From Acididesulfobacillus acetoxydans (GTDB lineage Bacteria > Bacillota > Desulfitobacteriia > Desulfitobacteriales > Desulfitobacteriaceae), in the NCBI RefSeq assembly GCF_902729405.1, contig NZ_LR746496.1, positions 1,860,001 to 1,924,000 on the forward strand: 64,000 bases of DNA. The letters run 5' to 3'. This document shows, one piece after another, positions 18,272 to 26,621 of the stretch (the stretch's first letter is position 1; every line of letters starts with the position of its first letter). A program made the position numbers and the translations under genes. The notes beneath the pieces were generated by a model. That model was given only the letters and a program-made list of their open reading frames with translations, had not been told where the DNA came from and did not search any database.

Positions 18272-19474
18272 TTAGGCGGTGTACCGGCTGGGTTGGGGTG
18301 TGATGCGGTAGGCGGAAAAAGCTTTGGTCATGGCTTCGATAGCACCTTCGACGACTTCAGTCGGGTAAGTCACACAAATTCGCACATACCCCTTGCCTTC
18401 CTCCCCGAAGCCGCTGCCGGGGGAGACGACCACTTCCGCCTTGTCCAGCAGGAAGTGAGTGAATGTATCTCCGTCCATCCCTTGAGGAGCGGGAACCCAT
18501 AAGTAGACTGTGGCTTCGGGAACCGCCAGGTCCCAGCCGTAAGAATTGAAGAAGCCGCTGAGCAGGGTCAGCCTCCTTTGGTATTCCCGGTTGTCGCGTT
18601 GAAAGAAACCCGGTCTTAACCCTTGGCGCAGGGCTAGGGCGCCCGCGTATTGGATGGGGTTAAAAATACCGGCGTTGATGTGAGTTTCGATGATTTTTAA
18701 GGCACGGATGACTTCCGCATTACCGACGGCCAGCCCCAGGCGCCAACCGGCCATATGAAAGGCTTTGGAAAAAGTAAAGAATTCCAGGCAGCGCTTTTTG
18801 CTTTCCGGTACCATGAGCAGGCTCGGCGCAATCCCCGGGCGGAAAGCGGTCATGGCGTAGGCGTGATCATTGACTAAGACGATGTCATTTTCCTCGGCAA
18901 AATCAAAGGCTTTCTGCCAGAAAGCGAGATCCACCGTAGCTCCGGAAGGGTTGTGAGGATAGTTGAGAAACATGAGTTTGGCGGCCCGGGCCGTCTCTTG
19001 TGGGATATTGTCAAAACGGGGCAAGAAGTCGGGAGCGGTCAGCGGCATGGTAAAGGGCGTGGCGCCGGCCAGGAGGGTACCCGTCTTGTAGGTAGGAAAC
19101 GCGGGATCAGGTACCAACGCGATGTCTCCGGGGTCGAGAAGGGCCTCACTCAAATGGGCGATTCCCTCTTTAGAACCAAGCAGCGGCAGAATCTCAGTTT
19201 CCGGATCGAGCGTGACGTCATAATAGTGGCGGTACCAGGCTGCGGCCGCTTGCCGGAGCTGCTTGAGACCGTCGAAATCGGGATAGTGGTGGTTGGCCGG
19301 TTCAACCGCTTGTTCCCTCAGGGTTTCAACCATGCCGGGGTTGGTGGGTCTGTCGGGATCGGACTTCGATAAAATCCAAAGCTTTTTTCCTTGACGTTGC
19401 TTTTTCTCGATCAACTCGTCAATTTGGGCGAACAGATACGGTGCCAGGTGGTCGAGTTTCTGAGCGTGTTTCAT
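18272..19474 (-). CDS. Class I/II aminotransferase, LL-diaminopimelate aminotransferase-like
   Basis: 400 residues, fold type I PLP enzyme. Visible motifs are ILSKSDPDRPTNPGMVETL near the N-terminus, FLNYPHNPSGATVDLAFW, VNDHAYAM, the PLP lysine in FTFSKAFHMAGWRLG and the C-terminal arginine in YVRICVTYP. The N-terminal IxxSDPDxPT pattern and overall length resemble DapL, which makes LL-diaminopimelate from tetrahydrodipicolinate in one step; alanine or aspartate aminotransferase activity is the main alternative. It is transcribed toward the 38-bp repeat array and the terminator of the opposing operon. No neighbour points to lysine synthesis. Confidence 0.85.
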   Translation of the reverse strand: MKHAQKLDHLAPYLFAQIDELIEKKQRQGKKLWILSKSDPDRPTNPGMVETLREQAVEPANHHYPDFDGLKQLRQAAAAWYRHYYDVTLDPETEILPLLGSKEGIAHLSEALLDPGDIALVPDPAFPTYKTGTLLAGATPFTMPLTAPDFLPRFDNIPQETARAAKLMFLNYPHNPSGATVDLAFWQKAFDFAEENDIVLVNDHAYAMTAFRPGIAPSLLMVPESKKRCLEFFTFSKAFHMAGWRLGLAVGNAEVIRALKIIETHINAGIFNPIQYAGALALRQGLRPGFFQRDNREYQRRLTLLSGFFNSYGWDLAVPEATVYLWVPAPQGMDGDTFTHFLLDKAEVVVSPGSGFGEEGKGYVRICVTYPTEVVEGAIEAMTKAFSAYRITPQPSRYTA

Positions 19475-19710
19475 CTTAAAACCCCCGCTTTATCGGTAAA
19501 TTTCGGAGCGCCTTGTGGTTAAGTTTGAAAGTAAGCCGACGGAAGCTATGGCTGCTTTTCTGCTCCGTGTTTATTGTTCCCGCTTTGTAAAGATATGTTC
19601 TGGTAATTTGTAGCTGAGGTTTTCTATGCATGTTTTCGGCGCCGGCAGCCAAACTAGATCTTGGGTGTGACGAATCGATAAATGACCGAAACATTGGAGG
19701 AGGTTGCAAA

Positions 19711-20133
19711 ATGAAAGTCAGGGACGTAATGTCGGAACAAGTTGAATGTGTCAGGTCGGATACCCCGATTATCGAGGCGGCCAAGATTATGCAGAAGAGT
19801 GATGTCGGCTCGGTCCCGGTCTGTGACAACAAGCGGCTCTTGGGAATTGTTACGGACCGCGATATTGTAGTACGGGGGATCGCCTCCCATGGCAACCCTA
19901 TGAGCCTGAATGCCGGACAGGTGATGAGCACGGATGTCGTGACCGTAACTCCGGATACAGACGTCCACCAGGCCTCGGCGCTCATGTCCGACCATCAGGT
20001 CCGCCGCCTGCCGGTTGTCGAACGCGGGGAAATTTGCGGTATGCTCGCTTTGGGCGATTTGGCGGTCGAACGCGTGCATGTTGACGAGGCCGGAGAGGCG
20101 CTCAGCGATATCTCCCACGGGATTCAGCATTAG
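19711..20133 (+). CDS. CBS-pair domain protein
   Basis: 140 residues consisting of two CBS motifs and little else: VRDVMSEQVECVRSDTPIIE with GIVTDRDIVVRGI, and VMSTDVVTVTPDTDVHQA with GMLALGDLAV. CBS pairs bind adenosyl compounds such as AMP, ATP or c-di-AMP and act as energy or second-messenger sensors. The start at ATG 19711 is fixed by GGAGGAGG eleven bases upstream; a longer in-frame reading to 19630 has no ribosome site. It stands alone, divergent from the aminotransferase gene. Partner and ligand are unknown. Confidence 0.88.
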   Translation: MKVRDVMSEQVECVRSDTPIIEAAKIMQKSDVGSVPVCDNKRLLGIVTDRDIVVRGIASHGNPMSLNAGQVMSTDVVTVTPDTDVHQASALMSDHQVRRLPVVERGEICGMLALGDLAVERVHVDEAGEALSDISHGIQH

Positions 20134-20259
20134 GGCGCGGCAACGGTAAGGAACAGCCGAATCAGTTCGGTGCATTGTTCCGGATGCGGAAATAAAACGG
20201 CGCCTCAAGGGCCGGAAACGGCGGGCGGCTTTTCAGGCACAGGCCTGGGAAAGGCGCAT

Positions 20260-20305
20260 AGAAGGAAAGAGAAGCGTTGCTCTGGCAGCGCTTCTCTTTC
20301 CTTCT
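20260..20305. other. Long 21-bp stem-loop
   Basis: AGAAGGAAAGAGAAGCGTTGC pairs with its downstream complement over 21 positions (one G-T pair) around the loop TCTG. No T tract follows. It lies in a 437-bp gap between the CBS and thioesterase genes. It may end transcription without U-run, or be a mobile palindromic element. Confidence 0.75.
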
Positions 20306-20319
20306 AATGGCAAGTACAA

Positions 20320-20400
20320 GTTTTCCGCAGGACAAAGAAACTCGGCTGGGCTGCGCTCGCTCCGGCCGTGCAATCCCGCGCGCGCAGCAGCCGAAATCGT
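20320..20400 (+). repeat. Second intergenic repeat family, copy 1
   Basis: TTTTCCGCAGGACAAAGAAA matches TTTTCCCGCAGGATAAGAAA at 28277 with few changes. Downstream is a GC-rich segment with GGCTGGGCTGCGCTC and CGCGCGCAGCAGCC that can pair. Only two copies are in the window, so family status is tentative. The rest of the gap up to 20570 shows a TATAGAA-like stretch and the ribosome site of the next gene, nothing else. Confidence 0.4.
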
Positions 20401-20570
20401 ACGAAATCTTACCTCGGCTTGACGGGCGGCGGCCGCGGCGCCGACTCCGGTTTTTCTGAGGCGTCTTGTCTCTGACGGTTTCTTCCGGGGAGGGGGTTGT
20501 GATAGAATGAAATATAGAAACAGAATGGGAAATAGGAGTCCGGAGCACAGTTTTTGCAGGGAGGGGAACC

Positions 20571-20969
20571 ATGATGGATTTACCGTTAGGAATCAAGGGT
20601 GAGCGGAGAACCGAAGTCAGTGCGGGTAACACGGCTAAAGCTATGGGCAGCGGATTGCTTGAGGTTTTTGCGACCCCGGCCATGATAGCCTTGATGGAAG
20701 GGGCTGCGGTCCAAGCTCTGGAGCCATATCAGGCATCCAGTGTCGGGACGGCCCTTGAGGTAAGGCACCTGGCTGCGACCCCCCTGGGCATGAGGGTACG
20801 GGCTGTCGCTCAACTCATCGAGGTGGAGCGGAGACGTCTGGTTTTTTCAGTTGAGGCTTTCGACGAGGTGGAGAAGATCGGCGAAGGACGTCATGAACGC
20901 TTTCTAATCCAAGACGAGGCATTTTTGAAGAAAGTTTACGCCAAAAACGCGCCGGGGGAACGCCGGTGA
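20571..20969 (+). CDS. Acyl-CoA thioesterase, FlK/hotdog type
   Basis: 132 residues, a single hotdog fold. TKAMGSGLLEVFATPAMIALME with GTALEVRHLAATPLGMRV matches the fluoroacetyl-CoA thioesterase-like (FlK) family. In that family a Thr/Ser, a Glu (here in LMEGAAVQ) and a His (here in VRHLAATP) form the catalytic set. These enzymes hydrolyse short acyl-CoAs; the physiological substrate is usually unknown. The ATG at 20571 is preceded by GGGAGGGGAACC; the second ATG directly after it is equally possible. It stands alone on the plus strand. Confidence 0.85.
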   Translation: MMDLPLGIKGERRTEVSAGNTAKAMGSGLLEVFATPAMIALMEGAAVQALEPYQASSVGTALEVRHLAATPLGMRVRAVAQLIEVERRRLVFSVEAFDEVEKIGEGRHERFLIQDEAFLKKVYAKNAPGERR

Positions 20970-21082
20970 AGGGGCCGTTCGCCGTTTCTCCGCTTCGCGC
21001 AGGGTGCGGGGGGGAGGCGATGATTTTACCTTCTCGGTCTTGTTCGGTCCGGCGTGGTTAGCTGAAAAGGGGAATCCGAAAA

Positions 21083-21727
21083 ATGAGAGGATATTACACC
21101 GTCCCGGAAAAAGGGGTGTGGGAGCAGGTAATTGAAAAGTCCCGCTTCATCGGCATTGTTTATCCGGTCGAGGGCTTGGCGGAGGTCGAAGCGGCCAGGC
21201 GCGAAGTGCGCGCAGAATATCCCGCGGCCAAGCATTATGTCTATGCTTATCGCTTGGCCGAAGGAAAGACGGAAAAAGCCTCGGACGACGGGGAGCCGCA
21301 GGGAACGGGCGGGCGGCCGCTCCTTGAGATCCTGCAGTACCGGGAGATGTGGAATACCCTGGTGGTGGTCGCGCGTTATTTCGGTGGGATCTTACTGGGC
21401 ACGGGCGGTCTGACGCGGGCCTACGGCGGAACGGCTAAGGAACTTCTGACCAAGACCGGAGTGACACTGCTGACCCCTCATGTCGCTTACCGTCTGAAAA
21501 TGCCCTACTCATGGTATGAAAACGTAAAGTACCGCCTGCGGGGCCAGGCCTGGCGGGTCAAAGATGAAATATTCCGGGAGGATGTGGAGTTAGCCGTGTG
21601 CGTGCCCCAGGCGGAGGCCGGGCAGTTCGCTGCCTGGCTGGAAGAGTTTGCGGGGGGGCAGGTTTCGAGCGAGGAAAAGGGTGTCGTCTGGGAAAGGCCT
21701 CCCGAAAGCTATGAGCGCAAAGCCTGA
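21083..21727 (+). CDS. yigZ: YigZ/IMPACT family protein
   Basis: 214 residues, the full family length. The N-terminal UPF0029 domain shows EKSRFIGIVYPV, AKHYVYAYRLAEG, SDDGEPQGTGGRPLLEIL and VVARYFGGILLGTGGLTRAYG, all diagnostic. The C-terminal DUF1949 ferredoxin-like domain spans about residues 140-205. Members are suggested to bind RNA or ribosomes; eukaryotic IMPACT regulates GCN2, but the bacterial role remains unclear. It has its own start region with AAAAGGGGA upstream of ATG 21083 and no obvious operon partner. Confidence 0.92.
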   Translation: MRGYYTVPEKGVWEQVIEKSRFIGIVYPVEGLAEVEAARREVRAEYPAAKHYVYAYRLAEGKTEKASDDGEPQGTGGRPLLEILQYREMWNTLVVVARYFGGILLGTGGLTRAYGGTAKELLTKTGVTLLTPHVAYRLKMPYSWYENVKYRLRGQAWRVKDEIFREDVELAVCVPQAEAGQFAAWLEEFAGGQVSSEEKGVVWERPPESYERKA

Positions 21728-21830
21728 AGGCCTGCCTCTCTGTTTTGTGCGGTTTGCCGGCCGGAGTCGACGGAGCCAAGCGGGAGCTTGCCGTGAGACA
21801 AGTCTTTACGTCCCGCGCCTGCGCTTCCTT

Positions 21831-22895
21831 TTAGAGGAAGACGCTCAGGTTGCGCCCCATCTGTTTGGCTTGGTAAAGGGCCTGGTCGGCCCGGGCCAAA
21901 AGAGAAGCCGGAGTGTCTGACGGATGCCAGGTCGTGGCCCCGATGCTTACGGTTATCGAAAGTTCCTCTCCGGTGGCGGGGTTGAAGATTTTGGTTTGCT
22001 CCACTACCTTACGTACCTTTTCACTGATTAGCCGAATGGCTTTTTCATTGGTGCCGGGTGTGAGAAGAACGAATTCCTCCCCGCCATAGCGCGCTAAGAC
22101 GTCCTCTTGACGCAGATTCCTGGTCAGCGTTTGGACGACCGTTTTCAGAACAAGATCTCCAAAGGGATGGCCGTAGCGGTCGTTGAAAGGTTTGAAGTAG
22201 TCGACATCAATGATGAGGAGGCCGAAGGGTCCCTGAGCCCGGCGCCGCTGTGAGAGGGAAACGTATTCACGCAGACGTTTCTGAAAATAGCGATGGTTAT
22301 AAATCCCGGTTAGGCCGTCGGTGACGGATTCCTGTTGAACGATTCCGTAAAGGATGGCATTTTCCAAAGCGGAGGCCGCGTGCCCGGCCACCGTTTCCAA
22401 GAAGTCCTTTTGAGCGTTGCTGATTTCCGTCTGACGAATCGCATGAATGTTAATGGTACCGATTTTCCGCTGGGCGCTGTGCAAGGGCAGGCAGCAGATC
22501 CAGTCCCACGCCTGAAGGGAATGATGCAGACGGTCAGTCTCAAGATAGTAGGGTTCTCCTGAATGGAGAACCTTAAGAGCAAAGGCCAAATCGAAGTCTG
22601 CCGGTAATTGGGGGGACAGGGTGGAGGAGTCAAATACGCCGATCACCCGGAACGTTTCACTTTTCTCGCGGTAGAGGAGGACGCTGGCCCTGTCGATCGC
22701 GATCAGAGAAGAAAAGGCACTGATGATATTGGCGGCGATGACCTGCGGATCCAGGGAGGCATTCAAAGCGCGTGCGATGTCCAGCAACACGCGGTTGTGC
22801 AGGGTTATCTCCTGAAGTTGGACTTCCAACTCGGAGATTCGGGCTTGCAGGCGTTCGATGAGCCCGTTCCCGGATCGCTGTTCTGACTCAGACAT
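21831..22895 (-). CDS. Diguanylate cyclase with GAF sensor domain
   Basis: 354 residues from ATG 22895, chosen because GGGAGGG lies nine bases upstream; a longer reading to 22973 has none. A short coiled coil (about residues 8-40) is followed by a GAF domain (about 45-190) and a GGDEF domain (about 195-350). The active site is YGGEEF (a GGEEF variant that is normally active), with DVDYFKPFNDRYGHPFGD upstream binding GTP. I do not see a clear RxxD inhibitory site at the usual spacing. It should make c-di-GMP in the cytoplasm in answer to an unknown GAF ligand. Confidence 0.93.
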   Translation of the reverse strand: MSESEQRSGNGLIERLQARISELEVQLQEITLHNRVLLDIARALNASLDPQVIAANIISAFSSLIAIDRASVLLYREKSETFRVIGVFDSSTLSPQLPADFDLAFALKVLHSGEPYYLETDRLHHSLQAWDWICCLPLHSAQRKIGTINIHAIRQTEISNAQKDFLETVAGHAASALENAILYGIVQQESVTDGLTGIYNHRYFQKRLREYVSLSQRRRAQGPFGLLIIDVDYFKPFNDRYGHPFGDLVLKTVVQTLTRNLRQEDVLARYGGEEFVLLTPGTNEKAIRLISEKVRKVVEQTKIFNPATGEELSITVSIGATTWHPSDTPASLLARADQALYQAKQMGRNLSVFL

Positions 22896-22925
22896 GTCCT
22901 TCGACCCTCCCGGCCATGAGCAGAC

Positions 22926-22938
22926 TAAACTTAGTTTA
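22926..22938. promoter_or_regulatory. Perfect 13-bp palindrome upstream of the diguanylate cyclase gene
   Basis: TAAACTTAGTTTA is symmetric around its central T and lies 31 bp upstream of the start codon. A repressor site is plausible; no regulator gene is adjacent. Confidence 0.4.
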
Positions 22939-23174
22939 CTATTCGCCTCAGAACGCCGGAATCCTCTTCCCAAGGTAAGTTTGTCCTGGGAAATCGGTCT
23001 TGGCGGTCTAAAGCTTGGGCCAACGTTCAGTTTATGACGAGAAGAAGGAAAAAACGGCGCTGCCGTCGAATATCGTTGCGAATGCCCTAGGGGTTTTTGC
23101 TCGTTGCGGATGACGCCGAAAGGAGCGGGCAGGGCTTGTTGCGGCGCAAATTTGTCAGGTATGGAGGTTGGGCA

Positions 23175-23936
23175 GTGAAAACGAGTCAGGAGATCATCGG
23201 TTTGCGCATTATCAGTATAGCAGACGCTACGGACATGGGGCTGGTTGAAGAATTGGTTTTGAGTGCCCAGGGCGGTTCATTGGAATTTGTCATTTTGGAC
23301 CGGCCAAGTGATTATTTCGGGGCCAAAGTCATCGCCTTTGCCGACATCTTAGGGATAGGGGAATTTGCTCTGACCATTCCCTCTCCTCAAGTGATTCAAG
23401 ATGTGGCCCACAACACGGCGGCGCAGGAACTGCTGGGCGAGGGTGTACGGGTCAAAGCCACTCGGGTTTTGACGAAGACCGGGCAGTTGATCGGAGAGGT
23501 AGAGGAAGTGGTTTTCGACGAGAAAGCGGGCAAGATTGCCGCCTGCCTTTACCGTACGCCGGACGGACAGCATTTAGAAGTCCCGGCGGATCAGATTATC
23601 ACCTATGGTAAAGACCTGTTAATTGTTGAGGTTCCGCCAGCGGATATTCCGGCGCGGATCTCGGAGTCAAACTCGGCCGCGGGTAAGGCCGAAGGTTCGG
23701 GCAGACCGGCAGAAGATGGGGAAAGTGCCGGTCCGAAGCCGGCGGAAAAAGAAAGCGGCTTCAATGCCTTTGAACGAAAACAATTGGAGTACTTTCTCGG
23801 CAAAACGGTCGAAAAAGATATCGTCTTGGACAACGGTGAAACCTGGGCTGCCGGGAGAACCATGACTCCGGAGGTTCTCAAGAATATATCCAAACATAAG
23901 ACTCTGATGGAGATTACGGCTCATTTGCAAAAGTGA
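23175..23936 (+). CDS. PRC-barrel domain protein
   Basis: 253 residues from GTG 23175, which follows GGAGG by seven bases; longer upstream readings lack a ribosome site. Two PRC-barrel units are visible (about residues 1-75 and 85-160: IIGLRIISIADATDMGLVEE and VLTKTGQLIGEVEEVVFD), then a hydrophilic linker (160-205) and a C-terminal helical segment with NAFERKQLEYFLGKTVEKDI. PRC barrels occur in RimM, photosynthetic reaction centre subunit H and Firmicute sporulation-associated proteins. The function here is unknown. It stands convergent to tauE with a 14-bp gap. Confidence 0.85.
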   Translation: MKTSQEIIGLRIISIADATDMGLVEELVLSAQGGSLEFVILDRPSDYFGAKVIAFADILGIGEFALTIPSPQVIQDVAHNTAAQELLGEGVRVKATRVLTKTGQLIGEVEEVVFDEKAGKIAACLYRTPDGQHLEVPADQIITYGKDLLIVEVPPADIPARISESNSAAGKAEGSGRPAEDGESAGPKPAEKESGFNAFERKQLEYFLGKTVEKDIVLDNGETWAAGRTMTPEVLKNISKHKTLMEITAHLQK

Positions 23937-23950
23937 ATAAGGGGCAGTCT

Positions 23951-24706
23951 TCATCTCAGTACCTGCCAGACCAGCTTGACGGCTACCAGGAGGGACATGG
24001 TCAGAAAGACGGGTTTGACAAGGCTGACCCCGCGCCCGACCGCCAAGCGGGTTCCCAGACGGGAGCCTGTGATCATGGCTAAAGCCATAGGCAGGGCATA
24101 AAGGTAAACAATTTTACCCATCCAGGCAAAGAGAAGCAAAGAGGCGAGGTTACTGGTGAAGTTAAGAACTTTGGCGTTGGCGGAAGCGCTGACGAAATCA
24201 AAACCGTAGAGTGCGATGAAGGCGAAAATAAGAAAAGAACCTGTGCCGGGTCCGAAAAAACCGTCGTAAAACCCCAGGACGAAAGCAAACACAATTCCCA
24301 AAGCCGTGCCGGACGGTTTGAGCCCCTGAAAATGGTCCTCCATGCCCAGATCTTTCCGGACCACCGTGTAAATTCCGACCAAGAGAATCAGAAAGAAGAC
24401 GATCTTGTTAAGAAAGTCTGTGCCGATATGAAGCACTGACCACACACCCAGACAAGCCCCAAGAAATGTAAACAAAACTTGCCGTTTGACCAGAGGGAAA
24501 TAGACTTTGCCCGAGCGGGCAAACGTAAAAGAACTGTTGAAAGAAGCCGTCGTGGACGCGAATTTGTTTGTGCCCAAGGCCAGTTGCGGCGGTATGCCTG
24601 CCAGCAAGAGTGCCGGCAGGCTGATTAGTCCGCCGCCACCGGCGATGGCATCGACAGTGGCGGCCAAGAAACCGGCCAGACAAACGGTGGCAAGAGTCAG
24701 GATCAT
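23951..24706 (-). CDS. TauE/SafE family sulfite/sulfonate-type membrane permease
   Basis: 251 residues from ATG 24706, the first start with a purine-rich site (AAAGGGG) and directly followed by the first membrane helix. A longer open reading to 25069 is rejected as it runs through the promoter and repeat copy D. About eight membrane helices; the family motif TVDAIAGGGGLISLPALLLAGIPPQLALGTNK is split over the first two helices, and FYDGFFGPGTGSF is the second half-repeat. The family exports sulfite, sulfoacetate or related organosulfur anions, or takes up others; direction and substrate cannot be told. Confidence 0.9.
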   Translation of the reverse strand: MILTLATVCLAGFLAATVDAIAGGGGLISLPALLLAGIPPQLALGTNKFASTTASFNSSFTFARSGKVYFPLVKRQVLFTFLGACLGVWSVLHIGTDFLNKIVFFLILLVGIYTVVRKDLGMEDHFQGLKPSGTALGIVFAFVLGFYDGFFGPGTGSFLIFAFIALYGFDFVSASANAKVLNFTSNLASLLLFAWMGKIVYLYALPMALAMITGSRLGTRLAVGRGVSLVKPVFLTMSLLVAVKLVWQVLR

Positions 24707-24737
24707 GGTGGTTCCCCTTTGTCCCTTTCGGGGTGAT

Positions 24738-24816
24738 TCATCCGTATTCTTTGAAAGCTTGCGGCGGCGACAGTGTCCACAGAGCACTGTGATGTCCGGC
24801 TTCTTCTGAACGAGTT
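24738..24816 (-). repeat. Structured intergenic repeat, copy D, in the tauE leader
   Basis: Read on the minus strand it starts AACTCGTTCAGAAGAAG, then ACAGTG/CACTGT hairpin followed by TCGCCGCCGCAAGCTTTCAA and ends at CGGATGA. It matches copy B closely in the part with GTGGACACTNTCGCCG. It lacks the hairpin containing GGGAGTCT. A TATAAT box (24831-24836, minus) lies about 15 bp upstream, so the tauE transcript would begin with this element. Confidence 0.75.
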
Positions 24817-24830
24817 CATTGACCCTTAAT

Positions 24831-24836
24831 ATTATA
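24831..24836 (-). promoter_or_regulatory. -10 box of tauE
   Basis: TATAAT on the minus strand, about 125 bp upstream of the tauE ATG. The -35 region is weak (TTTCTT-like at 16-18 bp). The remaining gap to the nth gene (24840-25123) contains inverted repeats (GCCGGGA/TCCCGGC) but no gene that I can support. Confidence 0.5.
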
Positions 24837-25123
24837 ACACCTGTTGCGCAAGAAGAAAGAAGGCTTCCGAAAGAAGCAAGACGCTCAGTTGCCGGGAAAG
24901 TAAATCCCGGCAGGCCGTACGGCGGATCCCCAAGCCGCAGCGGCGGGGAGCCGGCAGAGGATGAAAATTGCCGTGCTGCCGCCAAAGAAATCTTGGTGTA
25001 AGGAACCCATCGTGTCAGAAATAACGAGGAGTTTTTGGGATGAGCAGGGACAGGCGCGGGTGAGGTCATCCCGATGGAGGTCGGAACGCCGCGGCCGTAT
25101 ATGACTCGGTGCGGGAGAGAAAG

Positions 25124-25774
25124 CTATTTAGGGCGGTGTTCAAGGCAGAAATACTCACAGTGAGCTTGCAGGGTGCAACCTTCGCAAGCCGGTTTGCGCG
25201 CGCCGCAGCGGCGCCGGCCGTGCCAGATCAGGCGGTGATGAGTCTGAATCCATTGTTCGCGCGGGATCACAGCCTCGAGCTGCCGCTCTGTCTCCTCGAC
25301 TCGGGTCGATTGTGCCAGGCCCAGGCGGTTTGCCACTCTGAAAACGTGGGTATCGACCGCCAAAGCAGGTATACCGAAAGCATTGCTGAGTACGACCTTG
25401 GCGGTTTTTCGCCCGACGCCGGGCAAGGACATGAGTTCGGGCAAAGTGCGGGGAACGGCTCCGCCGAATTCTTCCCGCAAGGCCCGGCAGGCCGCCAAAA
25501 TATTCTTGGCTTTGCTGCGGAAGAGCCCGATTTCTTGGATTTCCGCCTCCAAGTCCGCTTGGCTCAAGCGCAGAAATTCCGCGGGGGTGCGATGTTGGGC
25601 GAACAGCCTTGCCGTCACCTTATTGACCCTTTGATCGGTTGACTGGGCGCTTAGCACGGTTGCCACGAGGAGTTCGAACGGAGTGGTAAAGTTTAGTTCG
25701 CAATGCGCTTGGGGATAGGCTTGGCTGAGAAGTTCCAGAATTACGGCCACCTCTGACGGGTTCTTGATGATCAT
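25124..25774 (-). CDS. nth: Endonuclease III
   Basis: 216 residues, full length. It removes oxidised pyrimidines and cuts the DNA backbone in base-excision repair. The helix-hairpin-helix is LPGVGRKTA with the catalytic Lys; the catalytic Asp is in ALAVDTHVFRVANRLGL. The C-terminal iron-sulfur loop has the exact spacing C-x6-C-x2-C-x5-C (CGARKPACEGCTLQAHC). The ATG at 25774 is followed on the other strand by a divergent gene with a start about 90 bp away. Nothing unusual. Confidence 0.96.
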   Translation of the reverse strand: MIIKNPSEVAVILELLSQAYPQAHCELNFTTPFELLVATVLSAQSTDQRVNKVTARLFAQHRTPAEFLRLSQADLEAEIQEIGLFRSKAKNILAACRALREEFGGAVPRTLPELMSLPGVGRKTAKVVLSNAFGIPALAVDTHVFRVANRLGLAQSTRVEETERQLEAVIPREQWIQTHHRLIWHGRRRCGARKPACEGCTLQAHCEYFCLEHRPK

Positions 25775-25865
25775 CGCCTCTTTTATCGCTTGGCTTGGCG
25801 CCTGCCGGGTTCCTTCACTTGGGGCGGGCAGGCTGCAAAATGTTGAGAAAGGATGGAATAATATC

Positions 25866-26621
25866 GTGAAGTATGTGCGCTTTAGGGAGCAAGATCAGGT
25901 GAAGTACGGGGTTTTAAGGGGGGATCAAATCGAAGTTTTGGACGGATCTTTCCTCGCTCCGGGCAGCAGGCCGAACGGTGAAGTTACGGCCTTGGGCAAG
26001 GTTTCCCTCTTGGCTCCGGTGCTGCCGGGCAAAGTGGTGTGCGTGGGGGTGAATTACGCGCAGCACGCCCGGGAGATGAACCACGCCCTTCCCGAAGACC
26101 CGGTGCTCTTCTTGAAGCCGCCTTCGGCTCTGCTGGATCCGGAAGCCGAGATTGAGCGTCCGGCTATGAGCCGACGGGTGGATTACGAGGGGGAACTGGT
26201 TGCGGTCATGGGCAGGAAAGTGAGAGAGGCCGCGGAAGAAGAGGCCCTGGCGGCTGTTTTCGGCTATACCTGCGGCAACGACGTGACCGCCCGCGATTTG
26301 CAGCAAAAAGATGGGCAGTGGACTCGGGCCAAGTCTTTTGACACGTTTTGTCCCATCGGCCCCTGGGTGGTCACGGATTTTGATCCGAAGGCGGCCGCGA
26401 TCCGGACGTTGCTGAACGGAGAAGTCAAGCAGTCCTCTAATACGCGACACTTTCTCAATCCGCTGCCCAAACTGCTGAGTTTTATTTCCCGGGTCATGAC
26501 GCTGAACCCGGGAGACATCGTTATGACCGGTACGCCGGAAGGGGTCGGTCCCATGCGTTCAGGCGATCGGGTGATCGTCCAAATCGAGGGAATCGGTGAG
26601 CTGCGAAACCGGGTCAAGTGA
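25866..26621 (+). CDS. Fumarylacetoacetate hydrolase family protein
   Basis: 251 residues from GTG 25866 with AAAGGA about ten bases upstream; the longer reading to 25764 would overlap nth and has no ribosome site. Metal-binding motifs are present: VDYEGELVAVMGRK (the ExE pair), CGNDVTARDLQQKDGQW, KSFDTFCPIGPWVV and GTPEGVGPM. The family hydrolyses or decarboxylates 2-oxo acids with carbon-carbon bond cleavage (for example acylpyruvates or oxaloacetate). The closest activity is probably acylpyruvase or oxaloacetate tautomerase/decarboxylase. It ends inside the 3' end of the convergent HAD gene by eight bases. Confidence 0.9.
   Translation: MKYVRFREQDQVKYGVLRGDQIEVLDGSFLAPGSRPNGEVTALGKVSLLAPVLPGKVVCVGVNYAQHAREMNHALPEDPVLFLKPPSALLDPEAEIERPAMSRRVDYEGELVAVMGRKVREAAEEEALAAVFGYTCGNDVTARDLQQKDGQWTRAKSFDTFCPIGPWVVTDFDPKAAAIRTLLNGEVKQSSNTRHFLNPLPKLLSFISRVMTLNPGDIVMTGTPEGVGPMRSGDRVIVQIEGIGELRNRVK

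Noticed and set aside
24707-25069. Extended N-terminus of TauE
   Set aside because: The added 121 codons are not membrane-like and cross the -10 box and the structured repeat.
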